A program made the position numbers and the translations under genes. Below the pieces are notes generated by a model. The model was not told the DNA's origin. It ran no database searches and was given only the letters and a program-made list of their open reading frames with translations. From JAQBZY01 sp038117205 (GTDB lineage Bacteria; Pseudomonadota; Alphaproteobacteria; Rhodospirillales; Casp-alpha2), in the NCBI GenBank assembly GCA_038117205.1, contig JAYOFL010000005.1, forward strand, positions 21,126 to 85,125: DNA of 64,000 nucleotides, written 5' to 3'. This document shows positions 17,069 to 25,410 of this stretch, piece by piece. Position 1 is the first letter of the stretch. The number at the start of each line of letters is the position of its first letter.

Positions 17069-19033
17069 TCAGGCCCGGACGGGCGCGCTCAACTCGCCTG
17101 ACCGGCCGAGCGCCGCCAGCACGCTGGCGACGATGGAGCGGGCGTCGATGCCGGCCATTTCGTTCTGCTTCTCGGGCTTGTCCTGCTCGAAGAAGCGGTC
17201 GGGCATCATCAGGGCGCGGACCTTGAGGCCGTTTTCCAGCAAGCCTTCGTTCGCCATGAAGGTCAGAACGTGGCTGCCGAAGCCGCCGACGGCGCCTTCC
17301 TCGACGAGGATCAGCACTTCGTGCTCGCGCGCCAGGCGCCGCACCAGATCGGTGTCGATGGGCTTGGCGAACCGCGCGTCGGCGACGGTGGTGGAGAGGC
17401 CCATGGCGGCCAGTTCTTCCGCCGCCTTCAAGGAGTCCTGCAGACGTGTGCCGAGCGACAGGATGGCGACGGACGAACCTTCGCGGACGATGCGGCCCTT
17501 GCCGATTTCCAGCGGCTGGCCCCGTTCCGGCAGATCGACGCCGACGCCTTCGCCGCGCGGATAGCGGAAAGCGGACGGACGGTCGTCGATCTCGACGGCG
17601 GTGCGGACCGCATGCATCAGTTCCGCCTCGTCGGCGGGGGCCATGATGACGAAGCCCGGCAGCGTCGCCAGATACGGCACGTCGAAGGCGCCACAGTGCG
17701 TCGAGCCGTCGGCGCCGACGTAGCCGGCGCGGTCGATGGCGAAGCGGACCGGCAGGGACTGGATCGCCACGTCGTGCACGACCTGATCGTAGGCGCGCTG
17801 CAGGAACGTCGAATAGATGGCGCAGAACGGCTTGTAGCCCTCGGTCGCCATGCCGGCGGCGAAGGTGACGCCGTGTTGTTCGGCGATTCCGACGTCGAAG
17901 GAGCGGGCCGGGTAGACGTCGCCGAACTTGTCGACGCCGGTGCCGGACGGCATGGCGGCGGTGATGGCGACGATCTTGTCGTCGAGCTCGGCTTCCTTAA
18001 TCAGCGCCTTGGCGAATACGTTGGTGTAGCTCGGCGCATTCGCCTTCGGCTTGTGCTGCTTGCCGGTGACGACGTCGAACTTGCTGACACCGTGATACTT
18101 GTCGGCGGACTGCTCGGCGGGCTCGTAACCGTGTCCCTTCTCGGTGACGACGTGCAGCAGGATCGGGCCCGGCTCCTTGTCGTCGCGGATGTTCTTCAGG
18201 ACCGGGATCAGGTGGTCCATGTTGTGGCCGTCGATGGGACCGACGTAATAGAAGCCCAGCTCCTCGAACATGGTGCCGCCGGTGACCATGCCGCGGGCGT
18301 ACTCGTCCACCTTCTCGGCGGCGATTTCCAACTGGCGCGGGAACTTCTTGGCGATGTCCTTGGCGAGGTGCCGGACGGAACGGAACGACTTCGACGAGAT
18401 CAGGCGCGACAGGTAGGCGCTCAGGGCGCCGACCGGCGGCGCGATCGACATGTCGTTGTCGTTCAGGATGACGAGCAGCTTGGAATCCATCGAGCCGGCG
18501 TTGTTCATGGCCTCATAGGCCATGCCCGCCGTCATGGCGCCGTCGCCGATGACGGCGATGACGTTGTTGTCGCCGCCGGACAGATCGCGGGCCACCGCCA
18601 TGCCGAGGCCGGCGGAAATCGACGTCGAGGAATGCGCCGCGCCGAACGGGTCGTATTCGCTTTCCGTGCGCTTGGTGAAACCGGAAATGCCGCCGCCCTG
18701 GCGCAACGTGCCCATGCGCTCGCGCCGGCCGGTCAGAATCTTGTGCGGATAGCACTGGTGGCCGACGTCCCAGATCAGGCGGTCGGCGGGCGTGTTGAAG
18801 ACGTGGTGGATCGCCACGGTCAGTTCGACGACGCCGAGGCTGGCGCCCAGATGGCCGCCGGTGAAGGAAACCGAGCGGATCGTATCCTTACGGAGCTCGT
18901 CCGCCAGTTGCTTCAACTGGTCCACGTCGAGGCCGCGCATGTCCGCCGGCGAGCGGATCGCGTCGAGCAGCGGAGTTTCGAATTTATCGTCCAACTGTGA
19001 ATCCTTCCGATCCGGCGCCGATGCCGGAATCAT
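17069..19033 (-). CDS. dxs: 1-deoxy-D-xylulose-5-phosphate synthase
   Basis: A 654-residue thiamine-diphosphate enzyme that condenses pyruvate and glyceraldehyde 3-phosphate, the entry step of the non-mevalonate isoprenoid pathway. Motifs include the ThDP/Mg motif GDGAMTAGMAYEAMNNAG, the GHLGASLGVVELTVAIHHVF block, the transketolase pyrimidine domain with FDVGIAEQHGVTFAAGMA (catalytic Glu), and a C-terminal transketolase domain. Length is slightly above the usual ~640. It sits between ispA and tlyA, the classic alphaproteobacterial arrangement that couples precursor supply to prenyl chain elongation. Confidence 0.98.
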   Translation of the reverse strand: MIPASAPDRKDSQLDDKFETPLLDAIRSPADMRGLDVDQLKQLADELRKDTIRSVSFTGGHLGASLGVVELTVAIHHVFNTPADRLIWDVGHQCYPHKILTGRRERMGTLRQGGGISGFTKRTESEYDPFGAAHSSTSISAGLGMAVARDLSGGDNNVIAVIGDGAMTAGMAYEAMNNAGSMDSKLLVILNDNDMSIAPPVGALSAYLSRLISSKSFRSVRHLAKDIAKKFPRQLEIAAEKVDEYARGMVTGGTMFEELGFYYVGPIDGHNMDHLIPVLKNIRDDKEPGPILLHVVTEKGHGYEPAEQSADKYHGVSKFDVVTGKQHKPKANAPSYTNVFAKALIKEAELDDKIVAITAAMPSGTGVDKFGDVYPARSFDVGIAEQHGVTFAAGMATEGYKPFCAIYSTFLQRAYDQVVHDVAIQSLPVRFAIDRAGYVGADGSTHCGAFDVPYLATLPGFVIMAPADEAELMHAVRTAVEIDDRPSAFRYPRGEGVGVDLPERGQPLEIGKGRIVREGSSVAILSLGTRLQDSLKAAEELAAMGLSTTVADARFAKPIDTDLVRRLAREHEVLILVEEGAVGGFGSHVLTFMANEGLLENGLKVRALMMPDRFFEQDKPEKQNEMAGIDARSIVASVLAALGRSGELSAPVRA

Positions 19034-19060
19034 GACAATTTGGTTGCCTCGGGACGGGCG

Positions 19061-19948
19061 TTAATGCCGCCTGGTCACGATGAATTCCGCAAGCCTTTTT
19101 AAAAGCTCGCCTTTTTCACCGAAAATTTCAAGGTGTTCCACCGCTTGGCCTGAAAGCAGGTGCGCTTGCTCGCGTGCCCGCTCGACCCCGAGCAGGGAGA
19201 CGAAGGTCGCTTTTCCGGCGGCTTCGTCCTTGCCGGTGGCCTTGCCGACCTCGCCCGCGTCGCCCTCGACGTCCAAAAGATCGTCGGCGATCTGGAAGGC
19301 GAGGCCGATGTCGTGCGCGTAGTGCCGCAGCGCATGGCGGGAATGTTCCGACGCCTTGCCGAGGATGGCACCGAACTCGCAGGAAACGGCGATCAAGGCC
19401 CCGGTCTTCATGCGTTGCAGGCGGGTGATTTCGGGAATGTCGAGCTTGTGGTGCTCGGCCACCAGATCGAGCATCTGTCCGCCGACCATGCCGGTATCGC
19501 CGGACGCCTTGGCGAGCGCGAGGCACAACTCGGCGCGGACAGCGGCGTTGTCGTGCGTTTCCGTCGCCGCCAGCACCTCGAACGCCTTGGTCAGGAGCGC
19601 GTCGCCGGCGAGGATCGCCGTCGCCTCGTCGAACTGCTTGTGGCACGTCGGCCGGCCGCGCCTGAGATCGTCGTCGTCCATCGCCGGCAGATCGTCATGC
19701 ACGAGCGAATAGCAATGCACCATCTCGATCGCCGCCGCCGCTCGGTAGGCACGGCTCTGACTGACACCGAACAGGCTTGCCGCCTGCGTCACCAGGAACG
19801 GTCGGATGCGCTTGCCGCCGCCGAGCGCCGCATATCGCATGGCCTCGATGACGCGCGCCTCCGGCGCTTCGGTCAGCTTCAGGATATTGTCGAGAACGCC
19901 CTCGACCCGGTCGGCGCATTCCTTCAGCGCCGCGTCTAGATCAACCAT
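19061..19948 (-). CDS. ispA: Short-chain polyprenyl diphosphate synthase (farnesyl/geranyl diphosphate synthase)
   Basis: A 295-residue trans-prenyltransferase. The first aspartate-rich motif is HDDLPAMDDDDLRRGRPT and the second is FQIADDLLDVEGD; both bind the Mg-diphosphate. GGGKRIRPFL near the N-terminus binds isopentenyl diphosphate. The start MVDLDAALKECAD is chosen because the frame further upstream overlaps xseB and is Arg-rich. It would make geranyl and farnesyl diphosphate from the precursors supplied by the dxs pathway. It is 14 bases after xseB and 27 before dxs. Confidence 0.96.
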   Translation of the reverse strand: MVDLDAALKECADRVEGVLDNILKLTEAPEARVIEAMRYAALGGGKRIRPFLVTQAASLFGVSQSRAYRAAAAIEMVHCYSLVHDDLPAMDDDDLRRGRPTCHKQFDEATAILAGDALLTKAFEVLAATETHDNAAVRAELCLALAKASGDTGMVGGQMLDLVAEHHKLDIPEITRLQRMKTGALIAVSCEFGAILGKASEHSRHALRHYAHDIGLAFQIADDLLDVEGDAGEVGKATGKDEAAGKATFVSLLGVERAREQAHLLSGQAVEHLEIFGEKGELLKRLAEFIVTRRH

Positions 19949-19962
19949 CCGCCAAACTCCGT

Positions 19963-20232
19963 TCAGGCGTCGTCCAAGGGTTCGGCCGAAATCGCGCCGC
20001 CGGCGCCGACCGTGATCTTCTCGATCCGCGCCTCGGCTTCCTTCAGCTTGGCCTCGCAATGCTTCTTCAGGTGGACGCCCCGGGTGTAATGGGTGATCGA
20101 GGCTTCGAGGTCGCCTTCGCCGGTTTCCAGTTCGCGCACTATGTCCTCGAGTTCCGCCAGCGCGTCCTCGAAGCTCATCTTGCGGATGTCCGCCGGGATC
20201 TCGTCCGTGCCGGCGGCTTTTTCCTTGGCCAT
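19963..20232 (-). CDS. xseB: Exodeoxyribonuclease VII small subunit
   Basis: An 89-residue acidic helical protein with the XseB core MSFEDALAELEDIVRELETG, followed by LEASITHYTRGVHLKKHCEAKLKEAEARIEKI. It assembles in multiple copies on XseA to make the single-strand-specific exonuclease VII. No xseA is present in the window, which is common since the subunits are often unlinked. It is the first gene of the xseB-ispA-dxs-tlyA run. Confidence 0.96.
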   Translation of the reverse strand: MAKEKAAGTDEIPADIRKMSFEDALAELEDIVRELETGEGDLEASITHYTRGVHLKKHCEAKLKEAEARIEKITVGAGGAISAEPLDDA

Positions 20233-20325
20233 GGGCCTGCCTTTGCGTCCTGGGTCGAAGGGCGGCGCAGTCTACGCATGTGCGCCTACAGGGGCAAGTA
20301 TCGGTTCGGCCGATTTTTCGGGCCG

Positions 20326-20913
20326 TCAGCCGAACAAATCCGCCTGTTTCGGGGGCTCCGGCGTCTCCTCGTCGGCGGCAAGCGGACCGGCATACGGCGT
20401 GAGCAGCGGACGGACGTCGCCGAATGAAAGCGCCGGGTCGAGCCAGCGGGTCATGCCGTCCGGGTCCAGGATCACCGGCATGCGGTCGTGCACGTGCTGG
20501 ATGGCGGGCGACGGCGCGCAGGTGACGATGGTGAATCGCTCCCCGTCGATCAGTCCGGCGAAGGCGACGACGGGCCGGTCCGGAGCATGGATGCGGTTCT
20601 TCCGCTTCTTGCCGGTCTCGTCCGTCCGCCATTCGAAATAGGCGCTGGCCGCTACGATGCAGCGGTTTTCCAGGTGCGGCCGGAAGGTCGGCTTTTCCGC
20701 CAGGGTCTCCGCGCGGGCGTTGATGAGCGGGCTCTTCGACCAGTCGACGGCGAACCCCCAGGTGAGCAGTTCGGCCCGCCCGCCCGGCCGCACCGTCAGC
20801 GCGGCGTCGGTCGGCCGGACCTCGTATTTGTTCGGCACCGGCGGGACCTGCGCCAGGGAAAGGGCGGCGGCGAGATCGCGGGGCCGGGCGTTTAGTTCGA
20901 AGCGCGAGCACAT
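20326..20913 (-). CDS. SOS response-associated peptidase family protein (YedK/HMCES)
   Basis: A 195-residue SRAP-domain protein. After removal of Met the catalytic Cys2 (MCSRFE) would become N-terminal and can form a thiazolidine crosslink to abasic sites in single-stranded DNA. The other active-site residues are visible: Asn in SPLINARAETL, Glu in ASAYFEWRT and His in VHDRMPVIL. The substrate-strand motif KYEVRPTD replaces the more common YNIAPTQ. It protects abasic sites at stalled forks. It is 93 bases upstream of xseB on the same strand, and its 5' end faces the divergent SDR gene. Confidence 0.94.
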   Translation of the reverse strand: MCSRFELNARPRDLAAALSLAQVPPVPNKYEVRPTDAALTVRPGGRAELLTWGFAVDWSKSPLINARAETLAEKPTFRPHLENRCIVAASAYFEWRTDETGKKRKNRIHAPDRPVVAFAGLIDGERFTIVTCAPSPAIQHVHDRMPVILDPDGMTRWLDPALSFGDVRPLLTPYAGPLAADEETPEPPKQADLFG

Positions 20914-21214
20914 GGGGCGGCATTGAACGGGCTGGCGGCGGCGGGATCAAGGCAGAGGCAACTCAATCGTCACTTCGGGCTCGTCCACTCGGGCTGCCTT
21001 GCTCGTCCCGTCACCCCGGGCTCGTCCCGGGGTCCACACTTAGACAACCCCCGTGACGCAACGAGTGGACCCCGGACCCCGGATTTAATCCGGGGCGGGT
21101 AAATCCGGGGTGACGGGGAGGGGCTAATTTGCCGGTACCCGAAATGATAACAGTTACCCTGGGTCGTCCCGCCCAACCCTTTAAAGGGGCGTGGCTTTCC
21201 GATACCTTGCCGCC
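20914..21214. other. 301-base divergent intergenic region
   Basis: This gap separates the divergent SRAP and SDR genes. About a third is palindromic repeat copy 5. Downstream of it is an AT-richer stretch (about 21124-21160) that could hold the SDR promoter, and a perfect 12-base palindrome CCCTTTAAAGGG at 21177-21188, 26 bases before the SDR start. I see no open reading frame with coding character and no RNA gene. Confidence 0.6.
21010..21114. repeat. Dispersed palindromic repeat, copy 5
   Basis: A 105-base copy from GTCACCCCGGGCTCGTCCC to CCGGGGTGAC with internal GGGGTCCACACTT and GAGTGGACCCCGGACCCC arms. It is the only copy located in a divergent gap, so it cannot act only as a terminator for converging genes. 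Confidence 0.9.
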
Positions 21215-21961
21215 ATGAGCGAAACGCCTGAACGCAAGACCGTCGTCATCACCGGGGCCAGCCGCGGCATCGGCCACCATACGGCGCGCATGTTCCTGGA
21301 GCGCGGCTGGCGGATCATCACGTGCTCGCGTGACGACACGCCGGCCGAATGCAAGCGCGATCCCAATTGGACCTGCCACATTCCGACCGATCTCGGCGAT
21401 GACGCCAGCGTCGCCAACTTCATCGAGAAGGCGAACCTCGCCCTCGACGGCGGGCCGCTGCACGGCCTCGTCAACAACGCCGGCATGTCGCCGAAGACGC
21501 CCTACAAGGAACGGCTCGGCGTGCTGAACGGCGATTTGGACGCCTGGCACGACGTGTTCGAGCTCAATTTCTTCGCGCCCTTGAAGCTGTCGCGCGGCTT
21601 CGCCGCCGCCCTGCACCGGGGCCAGGGCGCCATCGTCAACGTCACCTCCATCGCCGGACATTTCATTCATCCGTTCGCCGGCTCCGCCTATTCGATTTCG
21701 AAAACGGCGCTCTCCGGTTTGACCCGTGAGATGGCGAACGAGTTCGCCGAACTCGGCGTCCGCGTCAACGCGGTCGCGCCCGGCGAGATCGAGACGGAAA
21801 TGGTCGGCCCGGAATACGAAATGCTGATTCCGCGCATTCCCCTGCAGCGGATGGGCTCGCCCGCCGACGTCGCCGGCACCATTCACTACCTCTGCTCCGA
21901 CGATTCCAGATACGTCACCGGCACCGAGATTTGGGTGACCGGCGGCCAGCACCTGTTCTGA
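21215..21961 (+). CDS. SDR-family NAD(P)-dependent oxidoreductase
   Basis: A 248-residue classical short-chain dehydrogenase. It has the cofactor motif TGASRGIG near residue 12, NNAG after the fourth strand, and a catalytic Ser (VTSIAG), Tyr and Lys (YSISKTAL). The end, GTEIWVTGGQHLF, is standard. The start at ATG 21215 removes an unlikely N-extension. It is 7 bases before the large glycosyltransferase gene, so the two are probably co-transcribed; a role in making or modifying a sugar or polyol precursor is a guess. Confidence 0.9.
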   Translation: MSETPERKTVVITGASRGIGHHTARMFLERGWRIITCSRDDTPAECKRDPNWTCHIPTDLGDDASVANFIEKANLALDGGPLHGLVNNAGMSPKTPYKERLGVLNGDLDAWHDVFELNFFAPLKLSRGFAAALHRGQGAIVNVTSIAGHFIHPFAGSAYSISKTALSGLTREMANEFAELGVRVNAVAPGEIETEMVGPEYEMLIPRIPLQRMGSPADVAGTIHYLCSDDSRYVTGTEIWVTGGQHLF

Positions 21962-21968
21962 CCGTCCC

Positions 21969-24900
21969 ATGAACCAGCACGCGAGCGGCCCGGAAAACGC
22001 GGTGCACTACTACCGCCGCGACGCCGATACCGGCGCCAAGCCCTCCGGCTCGTTCCTGGGCGCCTTCGTCCGCCATTCCGGCGTCAAGGCGTTCTACTGC
22101 CAGTCCCGCGACGGCGCCGACTACGACGACTTCGTGAGCCGCGTGACCCGCGCCGACTCGGACGGCCGGCCGTGCCACTACGTCGCGCCGGGTGACGCGC
22201 ATGGCTTCGAGCCGGCGCCGGTGCTGCGCCTCGCCGGGGCCGGCGTCGCGCCGCTGATGTGGCGACGCCGCACGCTCGGCCAGCGCCGCTATTCGGTGAT
22301 CGGCGAGGTGACGGATCTTGGCGCGGCCGAGACGCACCGGCAGTTGGGCGATCTCCTGATCGCGCCGGCGCAGCCCTGGGACGCCCTGATCTTTCCGAGC
22401 AAGACGGTCAAGGCGGCGGCGGAGCGCATCATCGACCAGCACGCGGCGTATCTGTCGCATCGCTTGGGCGGCCAGCCGAAGCTGGACGGGCTGCATTTCG
22501 TCATTCCACCCGGCATCGACACGCAACGCTACGCCGACACCGACGATAGCCGCGTCATGCGCGTCGGCGTGCGCCGCCGGCTCGGTATCCGTGACGACGA
22601 TCTCTGCGTCCTCACCACCGGCAACTTTGCGTTCCATGAGCGGGCCCATCCGACGCCGCTCTATCTGGCGCTGGAAGCGGCGGCGCGGCGTTCCGGCGTC
22701 CGCGTTCATTTGTTGCAGGCCGGCTGGTTCGCCACCGAGCGGATCGAGAAGGCGTACCGGGACGCTGTCCGGGAATTCGCGCCGGCCGTGAACGCCATTT
22801 TTCTCGACGGACGCGAGCCCGATATCCGCGAGCGGGTGTGGTTCGCCGCCGACGTCTACGCCGCCTTCGACGATTCCGTCCGGCACGGCCTGGATACGGA
22901 ACTGTGCGAGGCCATGGCGGCGGGGCTGCCCATCGTCGCCACCGACTGGGGCGCCAACCGGGACGTGGTGCGGGCCGGGCAGGAGGGATATCTGATCCCG
23001 ACCTGGCTACCGTTGCCGGAAAGCGGCGGCGATCTGTCGCTGGCACCCGAGAACGCCATCTCCCGCACCGACGAGGCCCGCGCCGACACCTTCATGAGCG
23101 GCACGCTCGGCCAGATGACGGCGATCGACCTCCGCGCCGCCGCGGAAGCCTTCGAGGCGTTGGCCGGCAATCCGGACCGTCGGCAGGCGATGGGCGAGGC
23201 GGCGCGTCGCCGGGCGCGGGAAACCTACGACTGGCAGATGATCATCCGGCGCCATCAGGCGCTCTGGACGCAGCTCCGCATGATCCGCGCCGACGCCGCC
23301 GAGGTGGCGCCGCCGGTGCCGGGCCGCGCCGCCGTGCCGCTCGGCGATGATCCATTTTCCGCCTATGCACCGTTCGCGACGCATACCATCCGCGAGGGAA
23401 CCTTGGTAACGCTCGCCAAGGGCCTGAAGGACGGCGAGGGCGTGCACGCGCGCCTCGAACGGCTCCGCGACAACGCCATCAACGACATCGCGGCGCATGC
23501 GCTGCTCGATCCCGCCGAGCAGGAGCACGTGCTGGAGCACCTTTCCGAGCGGGACGGAGTCGAGGTCTTGGCCCTCGCGGAACTGCTTTCGGAACGGCGG
23601 CGTTATCGGCTGCCGAGGACGCTTTCGTGGCTCGCCAAGATGGGCGTGGTGCGGCTGATCGCGTCGGACGCGGACGAGCCGGCCGAGGACGGCAGGAAGA
23701 AGCCGACGGCGGGCTCGGCCAGTCTGGTCGAACTGGGCATGGCGGCGCGGCGACGCGGCGCCAACGACGCCGCCCTCGAATATTTTCGAAGCGCGCTGCA
23801 TCAGCGTCCGGACGACGCCGACGCCAATCTGCACTTGGGTGAACTACTGGCCGGCGGCAACGATCTCGACAGCGCCGTGCAGCATTTCGCGCAGGCGGTG
23901 GAGGGCGATCCGAAGTCGGTCCAGGCGAGGCTCGATCTTGGCAAGGCGCTGTTCCTGAAGGGCGAGCACAGCGAGGGCATCGCCGCCTTGCAGGCGGCGG
24001 CCGAACTGGCGCCCGAGAACCCGGAAGCGCACTACCTGCTGGGGGCGGCCTATCGCCGAGCCGGCGCCGTCGACGAAGCGATCCGTCATTTGGAAACGTC
24101 CCTAAAGCTGCGTCCGAAGCGGGCCGACGCGCTCTGCCATCTGGGCTATGCGCGGAAATCAGCCGGCCGCCGGGCCGAGGCATTGCAGGCGTTCCGCGAC
24201 ACCCTCAAGGCCGATCCGGCGAACCTCTATGCCAAGGCCGGCGAAATGAGCCTGGGCGCCGAGCGGGACGGCAAGCGTCTCTTCGAGCGGAAGGCCGGCA
24301 CGCGCCGCGTCGCACTGCATTTCGCGAACCCGGCGCAGTTCGCGCCGCTGGCGGACCTCTTCGGTAAGCTCAATGGCGAGCATTGGCCGCTGATCACGTC
24401 GGACGGTCTGGAGTTGCAGCAATTCCAGCCGGACGTGGTGGTCGTCGCCGGGTTGCAGGCGTCCGACGTCAGGGCGCTCGTGCCGAACGCCATGATCGTC
24501 GCCGCGCCGGCGTTCCTGGCGTCGCAGAACCGCTACCGCCGGGCCTTCGCCGCCGCCGACGCGGTCTGCGCGCCGGGTCAGGTGCTGGCGGAAACCTGGG
24601 CCCGGACGGGCGCCGCCGAGCCGCAGAAAATCCACATCACCGGCTATCTGCCGCTCGATCCCTTGTTCCGGGGCGACAGGCTGACGATGCCGGTGGCGCT
24701 TCGCGGCGTCGAGCGGTGCGTTCTCTACGCGCCGTCGCACCGGCCGTTGTTGTCGTCGGCGCCGCTGTTGGGGGACGACGTGGTCCGCCGGGTCCGCGGC
24801 CATCGCGAGGACGTGACGCTCGTCATCAAGCCGCACCCGGAGACCTTCACGCAGGCGCCGCAATGGGTGCAGCAATGGCGGGATGCCGCCAAGACCGCCG

Positions 24901-25277
24901 GCCGGGTGATCGTCGTCGACCAGCCGGACATGCCGCCGCTGCCGCTCCTCGAAGCCGCCGACGTGCTGGTCAGCGACGCGTCGAGCATCGCCTTCGAATT
25001 CCTGGCCGTCGGACGGCCGATGGTGCTGATCGCCAACCGCGAGCACGCCCGCGACGTTGACGCCTACGATCCGCAGGGGATCGAGTGGCGCTGGCGCGAC
25101 ATCGCCGAGGAGGTGCGGGAGCCGGAGCGGTTGGCCGCCGCCGTCGAGCGGGCGCTCCGGGAACCGGAAAACGGCGCGGAAATCCGGGACCGCTGCCGGG
25201 ATTTGCTGTTCGGGGACTGGCAGGACGGGGCCGCGGCGGAGCGGATCGTCGCCCTGATCGGCGAGTTATCCACCTAA
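21969..25277 (+). CDS. Three-part GT4 glycosyltransferase / TPR / CDP-glycerol glycerophosphotransferase-like protein
   Basis: A 1,102-residue cytoplasmic protein without membrane segments. Residues ~1-430 resemble a GT-B family 4 glycosyltransferase, ending in the donor-site pattern ELCEAMAAGLPIVATDWGANRD. Residues ~582-760 are about five TPR units (for example DDADANLHLGELLAGGNDLD). Residues ~900-1100 match the second half of CDP-glycerol:glycerophosphate transferases: LYAPSHRP, VIKPHPE and ADVLVSDASSIAFEFLAVG with RPMVLI. The middle ~140 residues (440-580) are helical and unassigned. It could build a surface polysaccharide or phosphopolyol, with TPRs as partner docking. Substrates are unknown; teichoic-acid synthesis is not implied in a Gram-negative organism. 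Confidence 0.85.
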   Translation: MNQHASGPENAVHYYRRDADTGAKPSGSFLGAFVRHSGVKAFYCQSRDGADYDDFVSRVTRADSDGRPCHYVAPGDAHGFEPAPVLRLAGAGVAPLMWRRRTLGQRRYSVIGEVTDLGAAETHRQLGDLLIAPAQPWDALIFPSKTVKAAAERIIDQHAAYLSHRLGGQPKLDGLHFVIPPGIDTQRYADTDDSRVMRVGVRRRLGIRDDDLCVLTTGNFAFHERAHPTPLYLALEAAARRSGVRVHLLQAGWFATERIEKAYRDAVREFAPAVNAIFLDGREPDIRERVWFAADVYAAFDDSVRHGLDTELCEAMAAGLPIVATDWGANRDVVRAGQEGYLIPTWLPLPESGGDLSLAPENAISRTDEARADTFMSGTLGQMTAIDLRAAAEAFEALAGNPDRRQAMGEAARRRARETYDWQMIIRRHQALWTQLRMIRADAAEVAPPVPGRAAVPLGDDPFSAYAPFATHTIREGTLVTLAKGLKDGEGVHARLERLRDNAINDIAAHALLDPAEQEHVLEHLSERDGVEVLALAELLSERRRYRLPRTLSWLAKMGVVRLIASDADEPAEDGRKKPTAGSASLVELGMAARRRGANDAALEYFRSALHQRPDDADANLHLGELLAGGNDLDSAVQHFAQAVEGDPKSVQARLDLGKALFLKGEHSEGIAALQAAAELAPENPEAHYLLGAAYRRAGAVDEAIRHLETSLKLRPKRADALCHLGYARKSAGRRAEALQAFRDTLKADPANLYAKAGEMSLGAERDGKRLFERKAGTRRVALHFANPAQFAPLADLFGKLNGEHWPLITSDGLELQQFQPDVVVVAGLQASDVRALVPNAMIVAAPAFLASQNRYRRAFAAADAVCAPGQVLAETWARTGAAEPQKIHITGYLPLDPLFRGDRLTMPVALRGVERCVLYAPSHRPLLSSAPLLGDDVVRRVRGHREDVTLVIKPHPETFTQAPQWVQQWRDAAKTAGRVIVVDQPDMPPLPLLEAADVLVSDASSIAFEFLAVGRPMVLIANREHARDVDAYDPQGIEWRWRDIAEEVREPERLAAAVERALREPENGAEIRDRCRDLLFGDWQDGAAAERIVALIGELST

Positions 25278-25281
25278 AACA

Positions 25282-25322
25282 CAATATATCGCGCGTTTGG
25301 CGTATTTACGGTGAATATATTG
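25282..25322. promoter_or_regulatory. AT-rich inverted repeat upstream of the giant repeat-protein gene
   Basis: CAATATAT (25282-25289) and ATATATTG (25315-25322) form a perfect 8-base inverted repeat with a 25-base spacer, in the only AT-rich stretch for several kilobases. It lies ~90 bases before ATG 25411. It may be a regulator site or part of the promoter; no clear -35/-10 pair is assigned. Confidence 0.35.
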
Positions 25323-25410
25323 GGGCTTACAATTTTCGCCCATCGCGGAGACTCTCGGCCCACGGGCGCGAGGGCGAGCGACGCCATTGGGTGCGACGAA
25401 GGATCCGGTC

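Noticed and set aside
25266..25274. DnaA-box-like TTATCCACC next to an AT-rich stretch (possible origin)
   Set aside because: A single 8-of-9 match inside the end of a coding sequence, with no box cluster and no origin-linked genes nearby.
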